Positions 16,646 through 23,136 of a stretch of DNA of 40,079 bases are shown here, one piece after another. Source of the stretch: Ilumatobacteraceae bacterium (GTDB lineage Bacteria; Actinomycetota; Acidimicrobiia; Acidimicrobiales; Ilumatobacteraceae); the NCBI GenBank assembly GCA_022843125.1, contig JALHOG010000048.1, positions 1 to 40,079 on the forward strand. Reading direction: 5' to 3'. Positions within the stretch are counted from its first letter, which is position 1. The number at the start of each line of letters is the position of its first letter. The notes beneath the pieces are model-generated. The model did no database searches. It saw nothing but the letters and a program-made list of their open reading frames with translations, and was not told the DNA's origin. Position numbers and translations under genes: made by a program.

Positions 16646-18265
16646 ATGATGCCTGACGATCGGACGATGCCTGACGATCGGATCCCCGATGATCGGGAGT
16701 GGGGCGCGTTCACCGAGGAAGCGCCATGGGTACTCGACCGCAATGCGATCCGATGGCTGAGCCCGGTCGACCGGTTGCGCACGGCGGCCCAGGCCGAGGT
16801 GCCGCGGCTGACCACCCCTGGCCGCCTGCCGCCCGGTGTTCGCGTCGGCACAGTCGCCATCCGCCTCACCGCCGCGATCGCCCCGTGGGTGTGGCGCAAG
16901 AAGCGTGGCCGTTATGCCAGCGCGGAAGTGGGTCGCGCCGATCTGTCCAAGCGTCTCCGGATGGCAGCCGAGGCGCTCGGTCCCAGCTACATCAAGCTCG
17001 GTCAGATCATCTCATCGGGTGAGGGCCTCTTCCCCGCCGAGCTCGTCGACGAATTCAAGCGTTGCCGCGACCAGGTTCCCGCCGAACCCTTCGACGTGGT
17101 TCGCCTCACCGTCGAGCAGGATCTGGGTTGCCGGCTCGAGGACGTTTTCGAGTGGTTCGACACCACGGCGCTCGCCGCCGCATCGATCGCACAGGTGCAC
17201 GCCGCACGCCTGCGTACCGGCGAAGACGTCGTGGTCAAGGTGCAGCGGCCGTCGGTCGCGAAATTGGTGCGCAAGGACCTCGAGGCGATGGCGTGGATCG
17301 CTCCCCACCTCGTCGGCCGCATCCCGGTCGCCGCGCTGGCGAACCCACCCGCTCTCGTCGAGCTCTTCGCCGAGACCATCGTCGAGGAGCTCGACTTCCG
17401 GCTCGAGGGCGCCAACATGCTCGACGTCGCCGCCGTGATCCGCGACCTCGGCCAGGACGGCTACGTGGTCCCTCGCCCGCACCCGGAACTCGTCACCCGT
17501 CGCGTGCTCGTGATGCAGCGGCTGTCGGGGTTCAACTTCGACGACGTCGCCGGCATGCAAGGTGCCGGCATCGACACACACGCAGTCATCCGCACCGGGA
17601 TGATCGCCTTCATGGAGGGGGCGATGATCCACGGTGTCTTCCATGGCGACCTGCACGGCGGCAACCTCTTCGTCCTTCCCGACGGCCGCACGGCGCTGCT
17701 CGACTTCGGCATCACGGCCCGCCTCTCCCAGGAGCGGCGGCTCGCGTTTCTGCGCCTGATGCTGGCCGCCACCACGAACAACGTGATGGGTCAGATGGAG
17801 GCCCTGCGCGATCTCGGTGCGCTCCCCCGCGACACCGACCTCGCCGCTGTCATCGCCGACCTCGGCCTCGACCGGCCGCCGATCGATCCGACCACCCTCA
17901 CCGGCGACGAGATGGTGAAGGAGGTCCAGCGGGTGGTCAAGGCGCTGCTCGGCTACGGCGCGCGCCTGCCGAAGGAGCTGATGCTCTACGTCAAGAACAT
18001 GGTGTTCCTCGACGGTGCGATCGCCCGGCTCGCCCCCGACCTCGATCTGCTGGGCGAGATCGCGAACATCTCGATGATCTTCGCCACCCGACACGGCGAA
18101 CGGATCGGCCGCGACCTCGGCTTCGACCCGCGCAACATGCAGTTCGACTTCGACAGCGTCAAGGCCGGACTCGGCGTCGACCTCGAGACCGACAGCCTCA
18201 CGTATCGCGAGCTCCAGGCCCGCCGCGAGCTGATCCAGAAGCGTATGCGCAGCACCCGCCCGTGA
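16646..18265 (+). CDS. ABC1/UbiB-family atypical kinase (AarF-like)
   Basis: A 539-residue ABC1 (ADCK/UbiB) kinase-like protein; relatives support lipid or quinone metabolism at the membrane, and most actinobacterial members are uncharacterised. Seen: the KxGQ motif in ALGPSYIKLGQIISSGEGL, ALAAASIAQVHAARL (Ala-rich nucleotide loop), VVVKVQRP with the kinase Lys, IVEELDFRLEGANM, HGVFHGDLHGGNLFVLPDG (catalytic loop) and LLDFGI (metal site). The N-terminus carries a short repeat (MPDDRT-MPDDRI-PDDRE) from a 16-bp direct repeat at 16649-16664/16667-16682, so the start (16646, 16649 or 16667) is ambiguous. Its TGA stop lies inside a 74-bp palindrome. Confidence 0.88.
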   Translation: MMPDDRTMPDDRIPDDREWGAFTEEAPWVLDRNAIRWLSPVDRLRTAAQAEVPRLTTPGRLPPGVRVGTVAIRLTAAIAPWVWRKKRGRYASAEVGRADLSKRLRMAAEALGPSYIKLGQIISSGEGLFPAELVDEFKRCRDQVPAEPFDVVRLTVEQDLGCRLEDVFEWFDTTALAAASIAQVHAARLRTGEDVVVKVQRPSVAKLVRKDLEAMAWIAPHLVGRIPVAALANPPALVELFAETIVEELDFRLEGANMLDVAAVIRDLGQDGYVVPRPHPELVTRRVLVMQRLSGFNFDDVAGMQGAGIDTHAVIRTGMIAFMEGAMIHGVFHGDLHGGNLFVLPDGRTALLDFGITARLSQERRLAFLRLMLAATTNNVMGQMEALRDLGALPRDTDLAAVIADLGLDRPPIDPTTLTGDEMVKEVQRVVKALLGYGARLPKELMLYVKNMVFLDGAIARLAPDLDLLGEIANISMIFATRHGERIGRDLGFDPRNMQFDFDSVKAGLGVDLETDSLTYRELQARRELIQKRMRSTRP

Positions 18266-18334
18266 CGGATTGGGTCTGACCCATTCCGTCACGGCTCGAG
18301 CCGTGACGGAATGGGTCAGACCCAATCCGTCACG
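18261..18334. repeat. 74-bp perfect palindrome (no loop) between ABC1 kinase gene and nucS
   Basis: Bases 18261-18297 are the exact reverse complement of 18298-18334 (37-bp arms, zero spacer, centre GGCTCGAGCC). Each half is itself an imperfect hairpin: GTGACGGA/TCCGTCAC plus TGGGTC/GACCCA separated by one T.T (left) or A.A (right) mismatch. The ABC1 stop codon (18263-18265) lies within it and the nucS -10 box starts one base beyond it. It may act as terminator, as two tandem hairpins or one cruciform. The element at 12436-12482 shares its arm sequence. Confidence 0.9.
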
Positions 18335-18340
18335 TACGAT
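18335..18340 (+). promoter_or_regulatory. -10 box (TACGAT) of nucS, leaderless layout
   Basis: TACGAT ends 8 nt before the GTG at 18349. The -35 region (around 18312-18317) falls in the right arm of the 74-bp palindrome. Confidence 0.55.
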
Positions 18341-18348
18341 CCTCGACC

Positions 18349-19020
18349 GTGCGGTTGGTGATTGCTCGGTGCTCGGTCGACTATGCGGGACGGTTGGCCG
18401 CGCACCTGCCGGAGGCCAACCGATTGATCATGGTCAAGGCCGACGGGTGCGTCGCCATCCATGCCGACGGCGGCGCGTACAAGCCGCTCAACTGGATGAA
18501 CGCACCGAACAAGCTCGTCGAGATCCTCGACACCGACCCGGTGCAGTGGGTCGTCACCAATCCGGCCAAAGAGACCCTGACGATCACGCTCCACGAGGTG
18601 AGCCACGACTCCGCCCACGAGCTCGGTGACGACCCGGGCCTGCAGAAGGACGGCGTCGAAGCCCACCTCCAGGAGCTGCTCGCCGCCGCGCCGCACGCGA
18701 TCGAGGACGGGCTCACCCTCGTGCGTCGCGAGTACCCCACCGCGATCGGCCCGGTCGACCTGGTCTGCAAGGACCCGATCGGCACCACGGTGGCGGTCGA
18801 GGTGAAGCGCCGCGGTGAGATCGACGGCGTCGAACAACTCGCCCGCTACATCGAGCGCCTGCAGCTCGATTCGTCGCTCGGCGAGATCCGCGGCGTGTTC
18901 GTCGCCCAGTCGATCAAACCACAGGCGAAGGTGCTCGCCGAGAGCCGCGGCTTCCGCTGGGTCGAGGTCGACTACGACGAGCTGCGAGGTCTGGCCCCCG
19001 ACGAGCTCCGCCTGTTCTGA
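18349..19020 (+). CDS. nucS: endonuclease NucS (EndoMS), non-canonical mismatch repair
   Basis: A 223-residue nuclease that replaces MutS/MutL in many actinobacteria and archaea by cutting both strands at mismatches. Seen: [21 protein letters not shown] start, [22 protein letters not shown] in the N-terminal DNA-binding/dimer domain, then the RecB-like PD-(D/E)xK core with Glu104 (VEAHLQE), GPVDLVCKD (Asp137) and VAVEVKRR (Glu151, Lys153). The last residues DELRLF form the beta-clamp-binding tail that activates NucS in actinobacteria. Start GTG 18349 fits both family and promoter. Its TGA overlaps the next ATG by one base. Confidence 0.95.
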   Translation: MRLVIARCSVDYAGRLAAHLPEANRLIMVKADGCVAIHADGGAYKPLNWMNAPNKLVEILDTDPVQWVVTNPAKETLTITLHEVSHDSAHELGDDPGLQKDGVEAHLQELLAAAPHAIEDGLTLVRREYPTAIGPVDLVCKDPIGTTVAVEVKRRGEIDGVEQLARYIERLQLDSSLGEIRGVFVAQSIKPQAKVLAESRGFRWVEVDYDELRGLAPDELRLF

Positions 19021-19418
19021 TGGGGGCACGCGGCCGGCACGCCACGATCGTCCGCGTGACCGTCGGCTACCTGCTCACCTGGTGCGCCGGTCTCGCCATC
19101 TGGCTCATCGCGATCGCCGTGTCGCTGCTGTCGCCGAGCGAAGGCCCTGAGTTCGACTGGGGGACTCTCGGGATGTTCGCGCTCGTGTCGCTGGTCTGCT
19201 TGATCGCCGCGCACATTGCATGGATGGTCGTTGCGGCGCGCATGTTGGCCCCCTACGGCCATCCCTGGCGCACGCTGTTGACGGCGGTGGCACCACCCGT
19301 GTCGCTCGTGCTGCTGATGATCGCGTTCAACGAGTCGCTGCTCCCGTGGCAGCTGTGGCCGGTGCTCGCAATCAGCGTGCCTGCAGCCGGCGCCACGTGG
19401 GCCACGGCTCGCAGATGA
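19020..19418 (+). CDS. small membrane protein, paralogue of the 19981 gene
   Basis: A 132-residue hydrophobic protein with four likely transmembrane segments (about 14-37, 47-70, 82-100, 107-125). Family unrecognised. It shares with the protein at 19981 the order G-x-x-L(L)-x-W near the N-terminus, an acidic (E)(F/W)DxxxLG stretch after the first segment, (L/A)HIAW in the second and an [16 protein letters not shown]-terminus, so the two look like diverged duplicates. The start ATG overlaps the nucS TGA (TGATG), implying translational coupling to nucS. Confidence 0.7.
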   Translation: MGARGRHATIVRVTVGYLLTWCAGLAIWLIAIAVSLLSPSEGPEFDWGTLGMFALVSLVCLIAAHIAWMVVAARMLAPYGHPWRTLLTAVAPPVSLVLLMIAFNESLLPWQLWPVLAISVPAAGATWATARR

Positions 19419-19468
19419 CGGCGTGACGCCACGGCCGAAACCCGCCAGACGCGTCAGTCTCGGATCCG

Positions 19469-19474
19469 TACCGT
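19469..19474 (+). promoter_or_regulatory. -10 box (TACCGT) of the DUF1203 gene
   Basis: TACCGT ends 7 nt before the ATG at 19482, the modal spacing of the leaderless promoters in this window. Confidence 0.6.
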
Positions 19475-19481
19475 CGTCACC

Positions 19482-19928
19482 ATGTTCACGATCGATGCCA
19501 TCCCCGCCGATGTCGCCGCCCACCTGCGGGCGGGAGCGACAGTCGTCCGAGTCGCCCACGAGTCCCCGGGTTACCCGTGCCGACAGTGCCTGCGCGACGC
19601 CGAGATCGGCGAGGAGTTGGTCCTCGTGGCCTACGACCCGTTCGACGGGTTGGGCGACGACTCGCCGTACCGAGCCGCGAGCGCGATCTTCCTCCACCGT
19701 GACGACTGCAGTGCCGAGCGCGACCGCTCGACCGTGCCCGATCAACTCGTCCGTCGGCAGCTCTCACTGCGCACGTTCGACGCAGCGGCGATGATGCTCG
19801 ATGGCCGAGTCGTCGAGGGCCACGACCTCGCCGAGGCGTTGGACGAGGTCCTCGGGCTCCCCGGTGCCGAGCGCGCGCACATCTACAACGCCGGCGCAGG
19901 CTGCTTCGCCGCCGTCGCTCACCGCTGA
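19482..19928 (+). CDS. DUF1203 domain-containing protein
   Basis: A 148-residue protein matching DUF1203 throughout: ESPGYPCRQCLRDAEIGEEL near residue 27-46, YDPF and SPYRAASAIFLHRDDC in the middle (usual form PYRExGPIFxH), and the C-terminal EVLGLPGAERAHIYNAGAG, where the family usually has a short charged block before the His/Asn end. Function is unknown. Three Cys (CxxC at 34-37 and one after the FLH block) could bind metal or form disulfides. It is flanked on both sides by the two related membrane proteins, each transcribed in the same direction. Confidence 0.8.
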   Translation: MFTIDAIPADVAAHLRAGATVVRVAHESPGYPCRQCLRDAEIGEELVLVAYDPFDGLGDDSPYRAASAIFLHRDDCSAERDRSTVPDQLVRRQLSLRTFDAAAMMLDGRVVEGHDLAEALDEVLGLPGAERAHIYNAGAGCFAAVAHR

Positions 19929-19967
19929 GCGACGAGGACTTCGTCGGACCACACCGCGCCGCGTCAG

Positions 19968-19973
19968 TAGTGT
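19968..19973 (+). promoter_or_regulatory. -10 box (TAGTGT) of the 19981 membrane protein gene
   Basis: TAGTGT ends 7 nt before the ATG at 19981. Confidence 0.6.
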
Positions 19974-19980
19974 GGGGCAG

Positions 19981-20382
19981 ATGCCGACATCGCGGGGCGC
20001 CGTCGTCGCAACCGTCAGCGGCGTCTACCTCCTCAACTGGCCGGCACTCCTCGCCGGGGCCACGCTCGGCTACGCCATCGACCGATCGCACGGCGAGCGG
20101 CTCGAATGGGACGGCCTCGGAGGGATCATCTACGGCGGGTTCGCAGGGTTGGTCGTGCTCCACATCGCGTGGGCGGCGACGACGTGGCGCATCCTTCGCG
20201 GCGTGCTTCGCCCACCCGTGGTCGCGGGCATCCTGACGGTGGTCCCGCTGCTCGTCGTCGTCACCCTGGCCACCCTTGCCGCATCGAGAATCGACGCCGA
20301 AGTTCTCGTGGCGGTGACGGTGGTGTCGTCCGCCGTCTCTCCCGCAGCTGCCACCTGGTGGGCGACGCATCCAGGTCATTGA
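19981..20382 (+). CDS. small membrane protein, paralogue of the 19020 gene
   Basis: A 133-residue protein with four likely transmembrane segments (about 8-29, 45-66, 78-100, 106-126). Family unrecognised. It aligns by eye with the protein at 19020 (same segment pattern, [10 protein letters not shown] versus [24 protein letters not shown] versus [21 protein letters not shown] versus AGATWAT). The upstream open frame is antisense-like composition, so the ATG at 19981 with its -10 box is taken as the start. Followed by a 91-nt gap to mscR that holds a 12-bp palindrome (20386-20397) and the mscR promoter. Confidence 0.68.
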   Translation: MPTSRGAVVATVSGVYLLNWPALLAGATLGYAIDRSHGERLEWDGLGGIIYGGFAGLVVLHIAWAATTWRILRGVLRPPVVAGILTVVPLLVVVTLATLAASRIDAEVLVAVTVVSSAVSPAAATWWATHPGH

Positions 20383-20458
20383 CAGCGGCAGCTGCCGGTC
20401 GACACTGAGACTGCTTCTCAACTTGGTTGCGGGTTCCGACCGGTCAGCGCGGTTCAGC

Positions 20459-20464
20459 TACGTT
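20459..20464 (+). promoter_or_regulatory. -10 box (TACGTT) of mscR
   Basis: TACGTT ends 9 nt before the ATG at 20474, giving a very short or absent leader. Confidence 0.5.
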
Positions 20465-20473
20465 CGTGCTCCT

Positions 20474-21559
20474 ATGCCGCAAGAAGTACGTGGAGTCGTG
20501 GCTCGCGCCAAGGGTGAGCCGGTCAGCATCGAGACGATCGTCATCCCCGATCCGGGGCCCGGCGAGGCCGTCGTCAAGATCCAGGCGTGCGGCGTGTGCC
20601 ACACCGACCTGCACTACCGCGAGGGAGGCATCAACGACGACTTCCCGTTCCTGCTCGGCCACGAGGCGGCCGGCATCGTCGAGGCCGTCGGCGAGGGCGT
20701 CACGAACGTCGTGCCCGGCGACTACGTGATCCTCAACTGGCGTGCCGTGTGCGGCAACTGCCGGAGCTGCCTCAAGGGCAAGCCGCAGATCTGCTTCAGC
20801 ACGTTCAACGCGACGCAGAAGATGACGCTGACCGACGGCACCGTGCTGTCGCCGGCGCTCGGCATCGGTGCGTTCGTCGAGAAGACGCTCGTCCACTCGG
20901 GCCAGTGCACGAAGGTCGACCCGGCCGCCCCGGCCACCGCCGCCGGGCTGCTCGGCTGCGGCGTGATGGCAGGCATCGGTGCCGCCATCAACACGGGCGG
21001 CGTGTCGCGTGGCGACTCGGTCGCCGTGTTCGGCTGCGGCGGTGTGGGCGACGCAGCCATCGCCGGCGCCCGCCTCGCCGGTGCGTCGACGATCATCGCC
21101 ATCGACCTCGACGACCGCAAGCTCGAGTGGGCCAAGGACTTCGGCGCGACGCACACGTGCAACGCGTCGACCACCGACCCGGTCGAGTACGTGAAGTCGG
21201 TGACCGACGGCAACGGCGCCGACGTGTGCATCGAGGCGATCGGCCTCCCGGCGGTGTATCAGCAGGCGTTCCAGGCCCGTGACCTCGCCGGCACCGTCGT
21301 GCTCGTCGGCGTGCCGAACCCGAAGGCCACGCTCGAGCTGCCGTTCATCGAGGTGTTCGGACGTGGTGGTGCGCTCAAGTCGTCGTGGTACGGCGACTGC
21401 CTCCCGAGCCGCGACTTCCCGATGCTGATCGACCTGTACCTGCAGGGCCGCCTCGACCTCGACCGCTTCGTGTCGGAGACCATCTCCATCGACGACGTCG
21501 AGGAGGCGTTCCACAAGATGGAGCGCGGCGAGGTGCTCCGCAGCGTCGTGGTGATGTGA
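20474..21559 (+). CDS. mscR: S-(hydroxymethyl)mycothiol dehydrogenase
   Basis: A 361-residue zinc-dependent MDR dehydrogenase that oxidises the formaldehyde-mycothiol adduct (and reduces S-nitrosomycothiol) with NAD. Seen: [20 protein letters not shown] with catalytic zinc Cys42, GHEAAG (His63), the structural zinc cluster CGNCRSC...C (93, 96, 99, 107), [21 protein letters not shown] and the NAD fold [18 protein letters not shown], then [20 protein letters not shown], which is diagnostic for the mycothiol-type enzyme. The presence of this gene implies mycothiol in the cell. It is followed after 7 nt by the metallo-beta-lactamase partner seen beside mscR in mycobacteria. Confidence 0.93.
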   Translation: MPQEVRGVVARAKGEPVSIETIVIPDPGPGEAVVKIQACGVCHTDLHYREGGINDDFPFLLGHEAAGIVEAVGEGVTNVVPGDYVILNWRAVCGNCRSCLKGKPQICFSTFNATQKMTLTDGTVLSPALGIGAFVEKTLVHSGQCTKVDPAAPATAAGLLGCGVMAGIGAAINTGGVSRGDSVAVFGCGGVGDAAIAGARLAGASTIIAIDLDDRKLEWAKDFGATHTCNASTTDPVEYVKSVTDGNGADVCIEAIGLPAVYQQAFQARDLAGTVVLVGVPNPKATLELPFIEVFGRGGALKSSWYGDCLPSRDFPMLIDLYLQGRLDLDRFVSETISIDDVEEAFHKMERGEVLRSVVVM

Positions 21560-21566
21560 CCCGCTG

Positions 21567-22196
21567 ATGGCGATCGAGCTGGTCACGACCGACGGCATCT
21601 TCGCCCTCGACGGCGGTGAGTGGGAGGTCACGAACAACATCTGGATCGTCGGCGACGACCGCGAGTGTGTGGTGTTCGACGCCGCCCACGACCACGCCCG
21701 GATCGTCGAGGGTGTGCACGGCCGGAAGGTCCGGGCGATCGTGCTCACCCACGGCCACAACGATCACATCAACGCCGCCGTGCCCCTGCGCGACGCTGTC
21801 GACGCCCCGATCCTGATCCACCCCGACGACCGCATGCTGTGGGATGTCGTCTGGCCCGGTGAGTCGCCCGACGGCGAGGTCGTCCCCGGCGCCGCCATCG
21901 CGGTGGCCGGCCACGAGCTGGTGCCCGTGCACACGCCCGGCCACTCCCCCGGTTGCTGCTGCTTCCACGACGTCGCGGCCGGCGTCGTGTTCTCCGGCGA
22001 CACCCTGTTCTGCGGCGGCCCCGGTGCAACGGGTCGCAGCTACAGCGACGAGCCCACCATCCTGCGTTCGATCATCACCAAGCTGCTCGCCCTCCCGCCC
22101 GAGACGATCGTGCACACCGGCCACGGCGACACGACCACGATCGGCGCCGAGCGCGACACGGTGCTGGCGCGGGCCGCTGAGCTCGGCGTCGCCTGA
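21567..22196 (+). CDS. MBL-fold metallo-hydrolase, mscR partner
   Basis: A 209-residue metallo-beta-lactamase-fold hydrolase. Zinc motif THGHNDH (His62, His64, Asp66, His67), later HTPGHSPGCCCF and FSGDTLFCGGPGATGRSY, and the C-terminal HTGHGDTTTIGAE, as in glyoxalase II-like enzymes. Being 7 nt behind mscR, it most likely hydrolyses the S-formylmycothiol produced by MscR or a related mycothiol thioester; this role is inferred from context. The double Cys-Cys-Cys in the middle is unusual but lies outside the known metal motif. Confidence 0.85.
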   Translation: MAIELVTTDGIFALDGGEWEVTNNIWIVGDDRECVVFDAAHDHARIVEGVHGRKVRAIVLTHGHNDHINAAVPLRDAVDAPILIHPDDRMLWDVVWPGESPDGEVVPGAAIAVAGHELVPVHTPGHSPGCCCFHDVAAGVVFSGDTLFCGGPGATGRSYSDEPTILRSIITKLLALPPETIVHTGHGDTTTIGAERDTVLARAAELGVA

Positions 22197-22210
22197 CACC
22201 GGACCGATCC

Positions 22211-22615
22211 GTGCACGATCCGGTCGGTGCAACCCTCGACCGGGTCCTCGATCGACCTTCGTTGTGCGCGGCGCTCGACGACGTACACGCCCACGCCGAG
22301 CGTGTCATCGATGACGTCGACCCTGACCTGCTCGACCTGTGCCGGTCACGGATCGCACTGCTCATCGGTCTCGACGCGCCAACGGCGACGCGACCGACAG
22401 CGCACCCGACATCCGATCGGCAGCGGGCATGCGTCGACGTGGTCGAGCAGATGGTGCTCGACGTCACCGGCGTGACCGACGAGCAGGTCGCGACGCTGGC
22501 GGGTCACCTCGGCCCAGACCGTGCCGCCAGCTTCATCCACGCCGTGCTCGCGATCGAGCAGCGGCTCCGGATGCACGCGCTCTGGCAGCACCTCGGGATG
22601 AGCGGATCGGCCTGA
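22211..22615 (+). CDS. AhpD/carboxymuconolactone decarboxylase-like protein lacking the CxxC motif
   Basis: A 134-residue, mostly helical protein starting at GTG 22211, 14 nt after the hydrolase gene. The helix pattern DRQRACVDVVEQMVLDVTGV, then TDEQVATLAGHLGPDRAASF and IHAVLAIEQRLRM, resembles the second half of the AhpD-like fold (usual form: ERHKxALRLAExx...). No CxxC redox pair is present, so it may be a structural or regulatory partner of the next gene, which starts 8 nt beyond its stop. Assignment to the superfamily is by eye and tentative. Confidence 0.6.
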   Translation: MHDPVGATLDRVLDRPSLCAALDDVHAHAERVIDDVDPDLLDLCRSRIALLIGLDAPTATRPTAHPTSDRQRACVDVVEQMVLDVTGVTDEQVATLAGHLGPDRAASFIHAVLAIEQRLRMHALWQHLGMSGSA

Positions 22616-22623
22616 GCGACGTC

Positions 22624-23115
22624 GTGCGGCTCCCCGGCGCAGTTCCCGATGCGGCGCTCAAGGCTGCCCAGGCCCTCTGGCAGCGCGAGGCCCTCACGCT
22701 CGGCTCGGTCGATCCGGTGACAACCGAACTCGTGCGCCTCCGCGGCGCACGCCATCACGATTGCCACACTTGACTGTCGATCCGCTCGGCAGTTGTCGAG
22801 CAGCATCCGTCGCACTCGCAGGTCGTGGAGCGTGCCCTCACCGACGAGCTCGAAGCACTCGCCGAGCCACACCGTCTGGCCGTGGCCCTCGCCGATGCAC
22901 TGATGACACGCCCCGGCGATCTCGGCGACGAGACGGTCGACGCGCTCCGGCTGGCGTACTCACCCGAGCAGCTCGTCGAGCTGACGTTGAAGGTCCTCAA
23001 GTTCAACACCCAGAAGATCAACGTCGCGCTCGGCACCCATCGTTGGTTCGCCGCCGACGAGGTCGCGACTGCCCCTTGGAACGCAGACGGAACGTACGTC
23101 GCACCCGGCGAGTGA
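22624..23115 (+). CDS. AhpD-like/CMD-family oxidoreductase with in-frame TGA: candidate selenoprotein
   Basis: One reading frame from GTG 22624 to the stop at 23115 (163 residues) is interrupted only by TGA at 22771-22773, codon 50. Before it: VDPVTTELVRLRGARHHDCHT; after it: LSIRSAVVEQ, then EALAEPHRLAVALADALM and YSPEQLVELTLKVLKFNTQK, the standard second half of the CMD/AhpD family. The TGA takes the place of the second Cys of the CxxC motif (Cys47-His48-Thr49-TGA50). The conserved Glu lies 12 residues before Cys47, the AhpD Glu118-Cys130 spacing. A hairpin follows at once (22779-22807). I favour selenocysteine; a nonsense mutation or a sequencing error (TGC to TGA) are the alternatives. 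Start is uncertain. Confidence 0.65.
22771..22773 (+). other. in-frame TGA, candidate selenocysteine codon
   Basis: GAT TGC CAC ACT TGA CTG: the TGA follows Cys-His-Thr and aligns with the second Cys of the family's CxxC. The frame is open on both sides with the same GC-rich third-position pattern. Confidence 0.6.
22779..22807 (+). promoter_or_regulatory. possible bacterial SECIS hairpin
   Basis: Inside the coding sequence just behind the TGA. The upper stem GCTCG/CGAGC (22784-22788 with 22797-22801) carries an 8-nt apical loop GCAGTTGT with G first. A lower stem GAT/ATC (22779-22781 with 22805-22807) is separated by a small internal loop. The loop begins 15 nt after the TGA, at about the lower end of the spacing known for bacterial SECIS elements. 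Folded by hand only. Confidence 0.45.
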
Positions 23116-23136
23116 GCGCCCGGCCCGGGCCGGTCG

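Noticed and set aside
19428..19438. GGCGTGACGCC as a third member of the GTGACGG/CCGTCAC repeat family
   Set aside because: Only a 5-bp stem with a single-base loop and none of the TGGG/GACCCA core.
22339..22773. An independent 144-residue gene ending at the TGA
   Set aside because: Its first half is out of frame with and inside the preceding AhpD-like gene. Only the part from about 22624 is coding-like, and it continues past the TGA.
23120..23133. Palindrome CCGGCCCGGGCCGG between the AhpD-like gene and the protease gene
   Set aside because: Too short and too likely by chance in GC-rich DNA to call a terminator on its own, although the position is suitable.
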